Source of the DNA: Rhodopirellula bahusiensis | GTDB lineage: Bacteria > Planctomycetota > Planctomycetia > Pirellulales > Pirellulaceae | Direction: 5' to 3' | Length of the DNA stretch: 64,000 bases | Assembly (NCBI RefSeq): GCF_002727185.1 | Contig: NZ_NIZW01000026.1 | Location: forward strand, 25,882-89,881 | Part shown: positions 38,689 to 46,416 of the stretch, one piece after another | How positions within the stretch are numbered: position 1 is the first letter of the stretch | How the letters are laid out: each line of letters starts with the position of its first letter | The notes under the pieces: model-generated | What the model saw: the letters and a program-made list of their open reading frames with translations, nothing else | The model's database searches: none | Told to the model about the DNA's origin: nothing | Position numbers and translations under genes: made by a program

Positions 38689-38961
38689 ATGAGTCAACTG
38701 TTGGAAGCGACCCAGTCTGAGTGTCAGGTCAGTCGCACGTTGCAACGCATCGAAAGCATGCTGTCGGAACATGAGGCCCTTGGTTCACACGCGGGCGGAT
38801 TGGAGATCTCGGTGCACGAGTCGACGATCGTCCTGGACGGCGAATTGCCAAACGCCGAGTTGCGAAAACAATTGGTTCCATTGATTCGCCAAGCAGGTGT
38901 GCTTTGGCAGGTTGAAAACAACGTTGCTGTCAAAGCGACCCCGACCGCTGCAGCGTCCTGA
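38689..38961 (+). CDS. Small BON-like domain protein
   Basis: 90 residues. The pattern LEISVHESTIVLDGELPNAELRKQLVPLIRQAGVLWQVENNVAV matches the alpha-beta BON-type fold (a strand, a Gly turn before a helix, and a final Val-Asn-Val strand), usually found in periplasmic or phospholipid-binding proteins. There is no signal peptide here. It lies 185 bases after the OstA-like gene. The family assignment is tentative. Confidence 0.6.
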   Translation: MSQLLEATQSECQVSRTLQRIESMLSEHEALGSHAGGLEISVHESTIVLDGELPNAELRKQLVPLIRQAGVLWQVENNVAVKATPTAAAS

Positions 38962-39113
38962 TTTCCATCCGGAGACTGCTGAGTTGGACTCATGAACCAC
39001 TCGGCGGATGGACCGAAGTTTCTCGATACCTTCACGAACTGGCAATACAGCACCGCTCCATTTCCAGCTAAGCTGGACTCGGAGAAAACCAATCACACGG
39101 AAGGTGCATTGTC

Positions 39114-39518
39114 ATGGCAGTTGGAACGAGTTGTCTTTTTCTAGTCGTGCTCTGTCAGATCACGTATGACTACAAGCCTCCCGCCGATTCGGTGCCGATA
39201 CTTCGTGTGCCGAACTTCGCGCCGCAGCCGAGATCGGCTCCTCGAAGAGTCCGCAACGAGGAGAGCGAGCCAGTTCCGCCCAACCCGATGGAGCGTTTGT
39301 TGGAATCGGAATCGAAGCGTTTGCAGCAGGAATACGCCGCCGCCAAGAGCACTGCCGACCGCGACCGTCTGAAGCAACAGATTCGCAATCACTCGAAGTT
39401 GCGAGAGATGCATTTTCAGATGAATCGGAAAGCAAGGCGGCCTGCTCCGCTTCTTGAACTTCCAAAGCAACTTCCACCACGGCGTCGCAAGATCAACCCA
39501 TCGATCAAGTTGTTGTGA
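39114..39518 (+). CDS. Small basic protein with signal-like N-terminus, unknown
   Basis: 134 residues. A short hydrophobic N-terminus (CLFLVVLCQITY) is followed by a Pro/Arg-rich stretch, a probable coiled coil (MERLLESESKRLQQEY and onward to LKQQIRNHSKLREMHF) and a basic Pro-rich tail. No family is recognised. A similar-sized open frame lies on the opposite strand, so coding status is uncertain; the heptad-like pattern favours this frame. Confidence 0.4.
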   Translation: MAVGTSCLFLVVLCQITYDYKPPADSVPILRVPNFAPQPRSAPRRVRNEESEPVPPNPMERLLESESKRLQQEYAAAKSTADRDRLKQQIRNHSKLREMHFQMNRKARRPAPLLELPKQLPPRRRKINPSIKLL

Positions 39519-39621
39519 GACCCGAAGTCGCACGGCTCAATTTGTGGCCGATGATTGATACGACAGGATGGACGCCTACACAGAGTCGGCAGCGTTAAGA
39601 ACAAGATTACACCAGTCAGCT

Positions 39622-39771
39622 TCACACCCAGAGATCGGCGTCGAGGTTTCGGTAGCCAATGGCTTCGGCGAGGTGTTCTTCGTTGATCGCCGGTTCCCCG
39701 GCCAGATCGGCGATCGTTCTGGCCGCACGCAAGATCTTGTCGTGGGCTCGGGCGGACAGGCCCAGTGATTC
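39622..39771 (-). pseudogene. Detached 3' end of comM (second copy of its last 49 codons)
   Basis: The reading ESLGLSARAHDKILRAART and onward to the stop matches the C-terminus of the intact comM product at 44717-46258 with only two substitutions (Ala for Val, and Val for Ile at the end). By my alignment about 13 of roughly 140 bases differ, most of them silent. Similarity stops sharply at the ATTC near 39771, where the sequence changes to the ggaaaagaccccgtcccc motif. It is best read as the original 3' end of comM, displaced when the 5-kb island inserted; see the finding on comM. Confidence 0.85.
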
Positions 39772-40165
39772 AGCCAGGAAAAGACCCCGTCCCCTTATCT
39801 CCCTCAAGAAAACGTTGACGAACAATTGACGAGCCGGCGGCTAGCGTGCGCTTCGTCGTGTCTAGATCGTTGACGATTTGATTGTGAAGAGAAACCATCT
39901 GGAAGAACATGCACTCAAACTGCTGCTTTCCAAACGCCGCGATTTGCAGTTTCATTTCATTGCGTTGCTCCTTCAGGACGTCCCGTGTGTCGCTAAGCTC
40001 CTGCCGCTGTAAACCTAACTCTTGGCTTTGTAGGATGATGGCGATTGCGACACCGAGGAGTGCGAGGCTGGAAAACAGGGCGTTTGCAGCACCAAATATG
40101 TCTCCAAATTCACCTGCTGATTTCGGCTCCATGCCTGCCCATGTCGCCACGACTGACGGCGTTAT

Positions 40166-40197
40166 TAAAATCGGGTTCTTCGGGGAATTTAGTGGCT
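40166..40197. repeat. Left end of ISL3 element: 8-bp target copy plus terminal inverted repeat
   Basis: The target copy taaaatcg (40166-40173) is followed by a 24-base terminal repeat (40174-40197) beginning ggttcttcggggaattt. The repeat is the exact reverse complement of the right end. The transposase stop codon lies inside this repeat. Confidence 0.95.
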
Positions 40198-41485
40198 AGG
40201 AATGATCGGATTCAGATCGAGCTTGCCGCAATAGAACAGGATTCTCAAGCGGTAGTTCTTAAACGAACGGAATCCTCGGGCAGCTGACTTGATCGACTGG
40301 ATCTTGCTATTGAATCCCTCCGACAAAGCGTTTGTTACGTGGTGACTGAAGTAGCTCATGAGCCCCGGAAGGTGCGCCTTGAGCATCCTCGCCACCCTCT
40401 TGATCGGTTCCAGGCGACTACGCATTGCCCATCCGTACCATCCATCAAAGAACCGCTTGCCGGCCACCTCGCGGTCGCTGTCCCAGAAGTGCCGGAAGTT
40501 CTCCTTCAACGCCCAGGCTCGGCCTGTGCGAAGGTCACTCTTTTGCAAAATATGGAGGTCGATTTGCTGATCCTCATTCAGGTTCTCTTCGTTGTAAAGA
40601 AGCATCTGACGAAGTCCGGTCAGGCGATTATCTCCCTCTGCTTTGAGCTCTCGATGTTCCTGACGGCGCACTTTATCGACCGCATCGCCGAGATACTTGC
40701 TTACGTGAAATTTGTCGTGAACGATCTCTGCATTTGGAGCGTTCTTCTCGCCACTAGTCATGAACGCCTGCCACATGTCCATCGAAACTGATTCCACATC
40801 CTCTCGTTGGTTTTCGTCGAGTGCTTGCCAAAGTTCGTCCGCCGCGGCAATGGTTCGGCCCTCCGTGACCTCGAGCACACGCCGATGATCAATGTCTGTC
40901 ATTACAGAGACGTAATCGTGCCCCTTGCCCAAACTCTTTTCGTCCATACCAACGTGGTGGACCGAATCGAGCGATCGTCGATCGATCCCTCTGTGAACTG
41001 CGCGTTCGATCAGACTGTGGACGCTGTCCCAACTCAGACCAAGGAGCTCTGCGGCGCGAGAGACGGTGGCAGCAGACTGCAGGACACGAATGCCGAAAGC
41101 TTCAAACAACAGCGTGAACCGAGAGTGCTTGCCAGCCCAAGGAACTGAGGTGGTTTTGACTCCACATGTAAGGCATTTGCTTCGCGGGACAGCTGCCCGG
41201 ATCTCGGTAGTGAACTGCATGGTATCGAGATGCCGCCAGGTTCGCTTTGGAGCGGTATCGCTTCGCGAGCAAGTTTTGGAGCATTCGGGACAGCAGAGAA
41301 TGCCGCCGGAATGTTCCAAGTCGATGATGACTCGGTTCGCGTTGAGATCGAGGTCAACATCGACGACTTTCCAATCGTCGTTGAGCCCAAGAAGTAGACG
41401 ATAATGCTGGTTGAGATCGTTCATCCCAACAAGGTACAAAATCAACGCGTCTCACACGATCAGCCACTAAATTCCCCGAAGAACC
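40174..41485. mobile_element. Complete ISL3-family insertion sequence, 1312 bp
   Basis: Bounded by perfect 24-bp inverted repeats (40174-40197 and 41462-41485) and flanked by the identical 8-bp sequence taaaatcg on each side. An 8-bp duplication and ends starting GG(T/C)TCTTC are ISL3 features. It carries one intact transposase on the minus strand. Perfect ends and identical target copies point to a recent, possibly still active insertion. It interrupts the abortive-infection-like gene. Confidence 0.95.
40189..41424 (-). CDS. ISL3-family transposase
   Basis: 411 residues from the ATG at 41424. An N-terminal zinc-binding region has CCPECSKTC and CLTCG. A helix-turn-helix follows around SRAAELLGLSWDSVHSLIERAV. 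The DDE catalytic domain has Asp in HVGMDEKS, Asp in SMDMWQAF and Glu in NALSEGFNSKIQ. The frame is complete with no stop or shift, so the enzyme is probably functional. It ends within the left terminal repeat. Confidence 0.95.
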   Translation of the reverse strand: MNDLNQHYRLLLGLNDDWKVVDVDLDLNANRVIIDLEHSGGILCCPECSKTCSRSDTAPKRTWRHLDTMQFTTEIRAAVPRSKCLTCGVKTTSVPWAGKHSRFTLLFEAFGIRVLQSAATVSRAAELLGLSWDSVHSLIERAVHRGIDRRSLDSVHHVGMDEKSLGKGHDYVSVMTDIDHRRVLEVTEGRTIAAADELWQALDENQREDVESVSMDMWQAFMTSGEKNAPNAEIVHDKFHVSKYLGDAVDKVRRQEHRELKAEGDNRLTGLRQMLLYNEENLNEDQQIDLHILQKSDLRTGRAWALKENFRHFWDSDREVAGKRFFDGWYGWAMRSRLEPIKRVARMLKAHLPGLMSYFSHHVTNALSEGFNSKIQSIKSAARGFRSFKNYRLRILFYCGKLDLNPIIPSH

Positions 41486-41493
41486 TAAAATCG
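41462..41493. repeat. Right end of ISL3 element: terminal inverted repeat plus 8-bp target copy
   Basis: The 24-base repeat (41462-41485) is a perfect reverse complement of the left end, followed by the second taaaatcg target copy (41486-41493). Deleting the element with one copy restores the reading frame of the interrupted gene. Confidence 0.95.
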
Positions 41494-41590
41494 CAACAAA
41501 GATTGTAATAGCAATGGCGGAAAATATTATCGATTGGACCCAAGCAAATTTGGGTTCAGTAGTGGTGCCGCAATTGTCTGTTTCTGTCAT

Positions 41591-42004
41591 TCTTATTTCA
41601 CCGCACGATATTGAATTAAAGTGAGGTGCTTATAGTCGCATGCTGGTGAGACTCTACACTTGCCCCATGTCCGCACCTGTGCCGTCCCCTGCCAACGTCC
41701 AACTACACACACGTCAAACGTGCCGGGCTGAACTGGCAAACCGTTAAGCGTGCGAACCGGGCGTGGGTGGAACCTGTTACAGCTTTTAAATCGTGTCTTC
41801 CGTACGCGCTGACGGGCATTATCTAGCCAGTGACGCGCATGAACTACCACCTTTACGAGAACGACATTCAATGATCGAAAGTTTCTGGGATGCCTTACTG
41901 CCTCCTGCTGCTCGACGACGCGCCGAAATTAGTTAGGCGTGTGGCATCCTTGGCATAGGTTTATTTTCGTGGATGAGCCGTTCAGTACGTCAGGTGTGGG
42001 TTAG
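41591..42004. other. AT-richer intergenic stretch in the comM island, no supported gene
   Basis: About 410 bases lie between the abortive-infection gene start and the end of the next minus-strand gene. The promoter of the interrupted gene should be near its left end. A 92-codon minus frame (41593-41871) has no recognisable motif. Two gtta(a/g)gc strings look superficially like integron cores but have no proper partner. Confidence 0.4.
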
Positions 42005-43381
42005 CTACTGCTGGATCGGAGGGCCTGGGTCTGGGTTCGTGGAGTCGTCGTCGTAGAGATACTTTAGGTGCCACACTTCTGCAGGAAATTGATAGAAGTT
42101 TTTTATGATACCGCGACTCACTTGTGACTGTACATCAGGGCCAGCTATGGTTCCGATCTCTCTTGCCCTTACCTGGGAAGGCGGAAGAATATCCGCAGGC
42201 TCCAGTGAAACATCGGACTCTAGCTCTTCTGCATAGAAGAATGCTGAAATTAAACCTATCTGGTTGACATTCTGACTCGAACCCGCTCCAACGGAATGGG
42301 CTGCGGTTCCGAATACAAATGAAGCTGCTGTTTGGTCTTTCTGAAAGCCTTTAACTTTCCAGTGTGAATGGCCTGGTGGAGACGCATTTTCGTATTCAAA
42401 CCCTTTGAATCTTGCCGAATCAGCATTTTCTTTTTCGGTTAGCTTTCGAGTGGATGGCGTTAGAAGAAATTTGGAAACATAGGCCGGATGCCTGATGTCT
42501 TTACGGAAATCCGTCGACCCGATTTGCTGTTGGAAAATGGCGGAAACGCCATCTACGTATAGTGATACGCCAAAGGTGCGGTCTGCGTCATTCGGTCCTG
42601 GCCGTCTCAAAGCATTAGGAAGGACGAAGCTTTTTGATTCATTGTTTCGAAGGTGAATTTGATATGGCTGGCCAGCAAACCTCGCTCTATCTACGAACAT
42701 GTAGATTACGTTCCTGAACTCGCCTGATTGATCTGCTGCACGACGCAGCGTCAGTTCCTCAAAGTTTGAAGAGCCGATAGGCTTAGCCATCACCTTGATG
42801 CTAAAACGTCCAGAGATTTTGGAGTCCCAGGATGGCGTGAATGGATCTACGCCAGCTTTCGAAACGATGCGTTCGAATACATTTGAGACGGAATTTGGTG
42901 TTATAACCTTTACCTTGCAATCGAAATCCCCGTCCGGCCGCCGCTGCAAAGTACCTATGACCCCGATTCCGATTCCTTTATTTGATAGTTTTATTCGGGT
43001 GAATGCTGGGTCGCTATATTTTACTGCGACGGATCCACCAGTAGTTATGTCTAGTTCATCGATATCGAGCACCGCAAATCGATGAGCTAGGTTGTTTGTT
43101 TTGACATGTCGAGTCAGTGATTCCATAATGTGACCTTGCAGCTGAGTAGGGGCTATTCCCATTTCAGCTGACACAATGCCAGATGCATCTCCAAATCTGA
43201 AAACACCGATCTGTAGTTTTGCCGCACCTGTATTGTTGCTGGAGAGATATTCTCCAATCTCGGCTCCAATTTCAGTTCCCGCGCTTTGTAGATTTGGGTT
43301 TGTCGCCCCCAAAGCCTGTTGACTGGCTAGTGTCAAAAGACATCCGGCTAGGCAAAATATACACACAATAGTTTTACACAT
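42005..43381 (-). CDS. Secreted protein of unknown function (possibly CsgG/LpoB-like N-terminal fold)
   Basis: 458 residues from the ATG at 43381, with an AAAGGA ribosome site nearby. A signal peptide ends around SQQALGA. The mature start (AAKLQIGVFRFGDASG, then a HIMESLTRHV helix and HRFAVLDIDELD) resembles the beta-strand/helix pattern of CsgG, LpoB and related envelope proteins; the family is not certain. The C-terminus ends in NPDPGPPIQQ. Codon use and base composition are AT-richer than in neighbouring core genes, suggesting transfer. It lies 136 bases after a gene for a Pro/Cys-rich secreted protein whose tail also contains PPIQQ. Confidence 0.7.
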   Translation of the reverse strand: MCKTIVCIFCLAGCLLTLASQQALGATNPNLQSAGTEIGAEIGEYLSSNNTGAAKLQIGVFRFGDASGIVSAEMGIAPTQLQGHIMESLTRHVKTNNLAHRFAVLDIDELDITTGGSVAVKYSDPAFTRIKLSNKGIGIGVIGTLQRRPDGDFDCKVKVITPNSVSNVFERIVSKAGVDPFTPSWDSKISGRFSIKVMAKPIGSSNFEELTLRRAADQSGEFRNVIYMFVDRARFAGQPYQIHLRNNESKSFVLPNALRRPGPNDADRTFGVSLYVDGVSAIFQQQIGSTDFRKDIRHPAYVSKFLLTPSTRKLTEKENADSARFKGFEYENASPPGHSHWKVKGFQKDQTAASFVFGTAAHSVGAGSSQNVNQIGLISAFFYAEELESDVSLEPADILPPSQVRAREIGTIAGPDVQSQVSRGIIKNFYQFPAEVWHLKYLYDDDSTNPDPGPPIQQ

Positions 43382-43517
43382 GTCATTTTCCTTTAGTTAT
43401 AACGCGGCGTGGCGTAGTCACTTATTAACTGTTGAATGGTATCTCGTTGCGGCGTATCTGTGATCCTGAAACGCTAGGTGATTTGTTTGTGCACCAAGGA
43501 TATGCGTTTGTGCTGCA

Positions 43518-43901
43518 TTATTTCGCCGTCGGAAGGGCTTGTTGAATTGGCGGGTTGGCATCGTCAGGGTCATCCGTTTGATCGATAGGTACTCCCGGCT
43601 GGATCGGCGGGTTACTTGGCTGAATCGGTGGGTTGCTTGGTTGGCCTGGTTGGATCGGTGGGTTGTCCGGTTGGGTCGGTGGGCATGGGATGGGCGGACA
43701 CGGGATGCAGTGAATAGGCGGACAAGGTGAGCAGTTAGGGATCGGTTTACAGACCGGTGATACCCTGCACCTTGTCTGGCTGTAGGGCATATGTTTGAGG
43801 CAAACTCGTCTGAATGACCAGCCGGCGTCTGCATTTACGCAGAACGGCTGGTTGGCCAAAAAAATACAGGACAGAAACGCAACTACACTGGCTCTTACCA
43901 T
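43518..43901 (-). CDS. Secreted Cys/Pro-rich protein with NPPIQP repeats
   Basis: 127 residues from the ATG at 43901; longer readings upstream lack coding character. A signal peptide (VVAFLSCIFLANQPFCVNA) is followed by a short mature region, then PCPPIHCIPCPPIPCPP with regular cysteines and three to four (S/D)NPPIQP units, ending ANPPIQQALPTAK. This looks like an extended surface or linker protein, not an enzyme. Together with the next gene, which shares the PPIQQ ending, it may form a two-gene export unit. No family is recognised. Confidence 0.6.
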   Translation of the reverse strand: MVRASVVAFLSCIFLANQPFCVNADAGWSFRRVCLKHMPYSQTRCRVSPVCKPIPNCSPCPPIHCIPCPPIPCPPTQPDNPPIQPGQPSNPPIQPSNPPIQPGVPIDQTDDPDDANPPIQQALPTAK

Positions 43902-44202
43902 TTCAATCTTTCTAGCTAAATGTGCAACTTGGTACGCGAGGAAGCAGGGGGGTCGTGGGTACTCCTTGTTTGTATTGCATGGTGAGTCCACGATCAAGCC
44001 TGCGGCGAGTAGATTTGCAGGAATGCCAAACGGATTGCTATTTTTATTCGCGGTTTTGACTAGCAAGAGTGCTAGCTGGTAGGAGAGCAATTGAGAGACA
44101 GCGTAATACCGAGACAGTAATTTGTTCCGTTTCAGTGGTACTGCTCGGGCCACGATGCCACTGGCGCACTGCTTCTGTAGGGCAGTCAAGTGTCTTGGGC
44201 AA

Positions 44203-44381
44203 GGAAAAGGGGACGGGGGTCTTTTGGGGCTACCCTTGACCTAGTGATTGATGTTCAGGCTCTCGCTGTTGATGGTGTTTTTTTGGCTGCGAATGGAAGC
44301 AGCCTTAGGTTGCGAGGCATCGCGCGGTTAACAATCAGTCGAGTGTCGGACGTCCGAATAGGAATAGACCCCCGTCCCTTT
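44203..44381. repeat. Inverted pair of the aaggggacgggggtctttt motif
   Basis: One copy (44203-44225, ggaaaaggggacgggggtct) faces a second (44360-44381, agacccccgtccctttatcg). A third copy, in the same orientation as the second, is the exact boundary of the comM fragment at about 39775-39795. The motif therefore occurs near both ends of the island and at one junction. Confidence 0.65.
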
Positions 44382-44456
44382 ATCGATCACGTCCCTTTAT
44401 CGATCGCCCGGATGTCGTCGCTCCGCGACTGGTTGGTTTGGTGCGGTGTCTTGGGA

Positions 44457-44476
44457 CCTTGGGTTGAAACCCAAGG
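44457..44476. repeat. Palindromic repeat, copy 1
   Basis: The sequence ccttgggttgaaacccaagg is almost self-complementary (eight-base arms). It is exactly the reverse complement of copy 2 at 44617-44636. Short 'gcggagcgg' stretches accompany both copies. Confidence 0.7.
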
Positions 44477-44616
44477 CTGGTCGGCTGGCGTCACTCTGTG
44501 ACTATTGCGCGGACGTGTTGCCCAACCGAAAGATGGAGCGGTGAAATGCCGGTGATCTCGCGACCAGTGCTATCTGTGTCCAAGCGGCTGAACCGCGGAG
44601 CGGTGACACCTGTCAG

Positions 44617-44636
44617 CCTTGGGTTTCAACCCAAGG
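44617..44636. repeat. Palindromic repeat, copy 2 (inverted)
   Basis: The sequence ccttgggtttcaacccaagg is the reverse complement of copy 1 at 44457-44476. The two together make a 180-base inverted pair typical of REP-type sites. Confidence 0.7.
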
Positions 44637-44716
44637 TCTGGATGATGGAAAAGACAATGCAACAGCCGCGGAGTGGCGACATCTGTTTTCACACGACCCG
44701 CCAAACCGGTCCGACG

Positions 44717-46258
44717 CTATATCCAAAGATCAGCGTCGAGGTTTCGGTAGCCGATGGCTTCGGCGAGGTGTTCTTCATTGATCGCTGGTTCGCCGGCTAG
44801 ATCGGCGATCGTTCTAGCGACTCGCAAGATTTTGTCGTGGGCTCGGGCGGATAGGCCCAGCGATTCCACCCCGGCTTTGAGCAACGTCTTGCTGGCCGCG
44901 CTCAGTTCACAGTGCTGCCGCGTTTGACGGCTGCTCATTTGAGCGTTGTAGCGAATCGGACTGCCTTCGAACCGTTCGGCTTGCACGTCCCGAGCACGCA
45001 TGACGGACTCTCGCATCGTTTCGCTGGTCTCACTCGACGCTGTGCGAGACGACAATTCGTCGAACGGTACCGCGGGAACCTCGATGTGAATGTCGACCCG
45101 ATCCAAGAGCGGACCAGAGATCTTGCCCATGTAACGTTCGATTTGGGGCGGTGTGCAATTGCAGCTTCGTCGTGGATCTGACCTGTACCCGCAAGGGCAC
45201 GGGTTCGCTGCCGCGATGAGCATGAAGTCCGCGGGGAAGGTTGTGCTTCGGAGAGCTCGCGAGATGGTGACGACACCATCTTCGAGTGGTTGACGCATGA
45301 CCTCGAGCGTCTTGCGATTGAATTCAGGTAGCTCGTCCAAGAAGAGGATGCCGTTGTGAGCCTTGCTGATTTCACCCGGTGCCGGCGGGCTGCCTCCACC
45401 AACCAAGCCCGCGTCGCTGATCGTGTGGTGAGGGCTGCGGAAAGGACGCCGCGCCAACAATGGTTGTTTGGCTGGAAGCTGCCCCACGGCGCTGTAAATG
45501 CGAGTGGTCTCGATCGATTCCGCGGGTACTAGCGGAGGCAGGATCGTCGGCATGCGTTTGGCCAACATGGTTTTCCCGCTGCCAGGTGGTCCGATCATCA
45601 GCAAATTGTGACGACCGGCCGCGGCGATCGTCATCGCTCGTTTGGCGGATTCTTGGCCGCGCACATCAGCGAAGTCGACTTCGTATTCACTGAAGGCCTC
45701 AAAGATTTCTTCGACGCCACTGGGCACCGGCGGCACGTCGATCTCACCGGCGAAGAAGGCAACGCACTGGGACAGGCTGTCGACGGCGATCACTTCCAGG
45801 TCTTCAACGACCGCGGCTTCGGCGGCTGATTCGCTGGGCACGACCAATCCCTTCAGCGATTTGTCCTTGGCCGCTTCGATCGCGATCGACAGGGCACCTT
45901 TAACCGGGCGGGTGATTCCTTCGAGTGCCAGTTCACCGACAACGGCGTAGTCTTCCAGCCGATCGAGCACCAATTGACCGCTGCCCGCCAACACTCCCAA
46001 AGCAACCGGCAAGTCGAACGAAGGTGCTTGTTTGGGTAAGTCTCCAGGTGCCAGGTTGATGACCACGCGATCTTGCGGGCGGATGAAACCACTGTTGACG
46101 ATCGCTCGTTCGACGCGGTGCGTGGATTCTTTGACCGCCGCTTCTGGCAAACCGACCAAGATTGTTTTGGGCATCGCGGCCGGAGAAATGTCCACTTCGA
46201 CATCAACGGGCATCGCCTCGATACCGAGCAGAGTGAACGTTTTCAGACGTGCGAGCAT
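44717..46258 (-). CDS. comM: ComM/YifB Mg-chelatase-like AAA+ helicase
   Basis: 513 residues from the ATG at 46258. An N-terminal ChlI-like domain (LARLKTFTLLGIEAMPVDVEVDIS, then PKTILVGLPEAAVKES) is followed by the AAA+ core with Walker A IGPPGSGKTML, Walker B GILFLDELPEF and the arginine region RSPHHTISDAG. The four-cysteine-type segment NPCPCGYRSDPRRSCNC and a C-terminal helical domain complete it. ComM is a branch-migration helicase that aids chromosomal transformation and a known insertion hotspot for islands in Acinetobacter. Its last 49 codons exist a second time at 39622-39771. Confidence 0.95.
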   Translation of the reverse strand: MLARLKTFTLLGIEAMPVDVEVDISPAAMPKTILVGLPEAAVKESTHRVERAIVNSGFIRPQDRVVINLAPGDLPKQAPSFDLPVALGVLAGSGQLVLDRLEDYAVVGELALEGITRPVKGALSIAIEAAKDKSLKGLVVPSESAAEAAVVEDLEVIAVDSLSQCVAFFAGEIDVPPVPSGVEEIFEAFSEYEVDFADVRGQESAKRAMTIAAAGRHNLLMIGPPGSGKTMLAKRMPTILPPLVPAESIETTRIYSAVGQLPAKQPLLARRPFRSPHHTISDAGLVGGGSPPAPGEISKAHNGILFLDELPEFNRKTLEVMRQPLEDGVVTISRALRSTTFPADFMLIAAANPCPCGYRSDPRRSCNCTPPQIERYMGKISGPLLDRVDIHIEVPAVPFDELSSRTASSETSETMRESVMRARDVQAERFEGSPIRYNAQMSSRQTRQHCELSAASKTLLKAGVESLGLSARAHDKILRVARTIADLAGEPAINEEHLAEAIGYRNLDADLWI

Positions 46259-46416
46259 GCAGACTATCCCATTCGAATTGCGGGCTTCGGCCGAAAAGTG
46301 CCATCCAAGGTCAAGGCAGCGGGCGTTTAGCAACCCACCAATCGTGACGGTGCACCGAAGCTGCCGCAACTAGGTATGCGACATTCGCTCGCCGGGCCCG
46401 CAGCCCAGAATGGAAT

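Larger units (their letters stand above)
39770..41590 (-). pseudogene. Phage abortive-infection-like gene, truncated and split by an ISL3 element
   Basis: The gene starts at the ATG at 41590 and is interrupted at 41486. Removing the insertion and one target copy joins ..VAIL directly and in frame to ITPSVVATWAG and the rest. The restored protein has two membrane helices (AWVQSIIFSAIAITIFVAIL and NALFSSLALLGVAIAIILQ), a coiled coil (ELGLQRQELSDTRDVLKEQ) and FFQMVSLHNQIVNDLD. This order matches the 'putative phage abortive infection protein' (putAbiC-type) family. It ends early at the junction with the comM fragment, where the normal C-terminal half is missing. The gene is therefore doubly broken. 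Confidence 0.75.
43902..44716. other. Long non-coding stretch at the comM side of the island, repeat-rich
   Basis: About 815 bases hold no convincing gene. The stretch contains the ggggacgggggtc motif, its inverted partner and an inverted pair of ccttgggttgaaacccaagg palindromes. The last 80 bases before the comM stop show no similarity to the flank of the detached comM end. Confidence 0.6.

Noticed and set aside
39141..39533. 130-codon minus-strand gene opposite 39114-39518
   Set aside because: It has no signal, family motif or ribosome site; the plus-strand frame has a more protein-like pattern, though also uncertain.
41690..41940. Integron attC-like core strings (gttaagc, gttaggc) in the comM island
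   Set aside because: No matching complementary partner core at a proper distance and no integrase; chance is likely.
39770..44716. Prophage or conjugative element in the comM island
   Set aside because: No integrase, capsid, portal, relaxase or secretion genes were found; only an IS, a broken abortive-infection gene and two secreted proteins.
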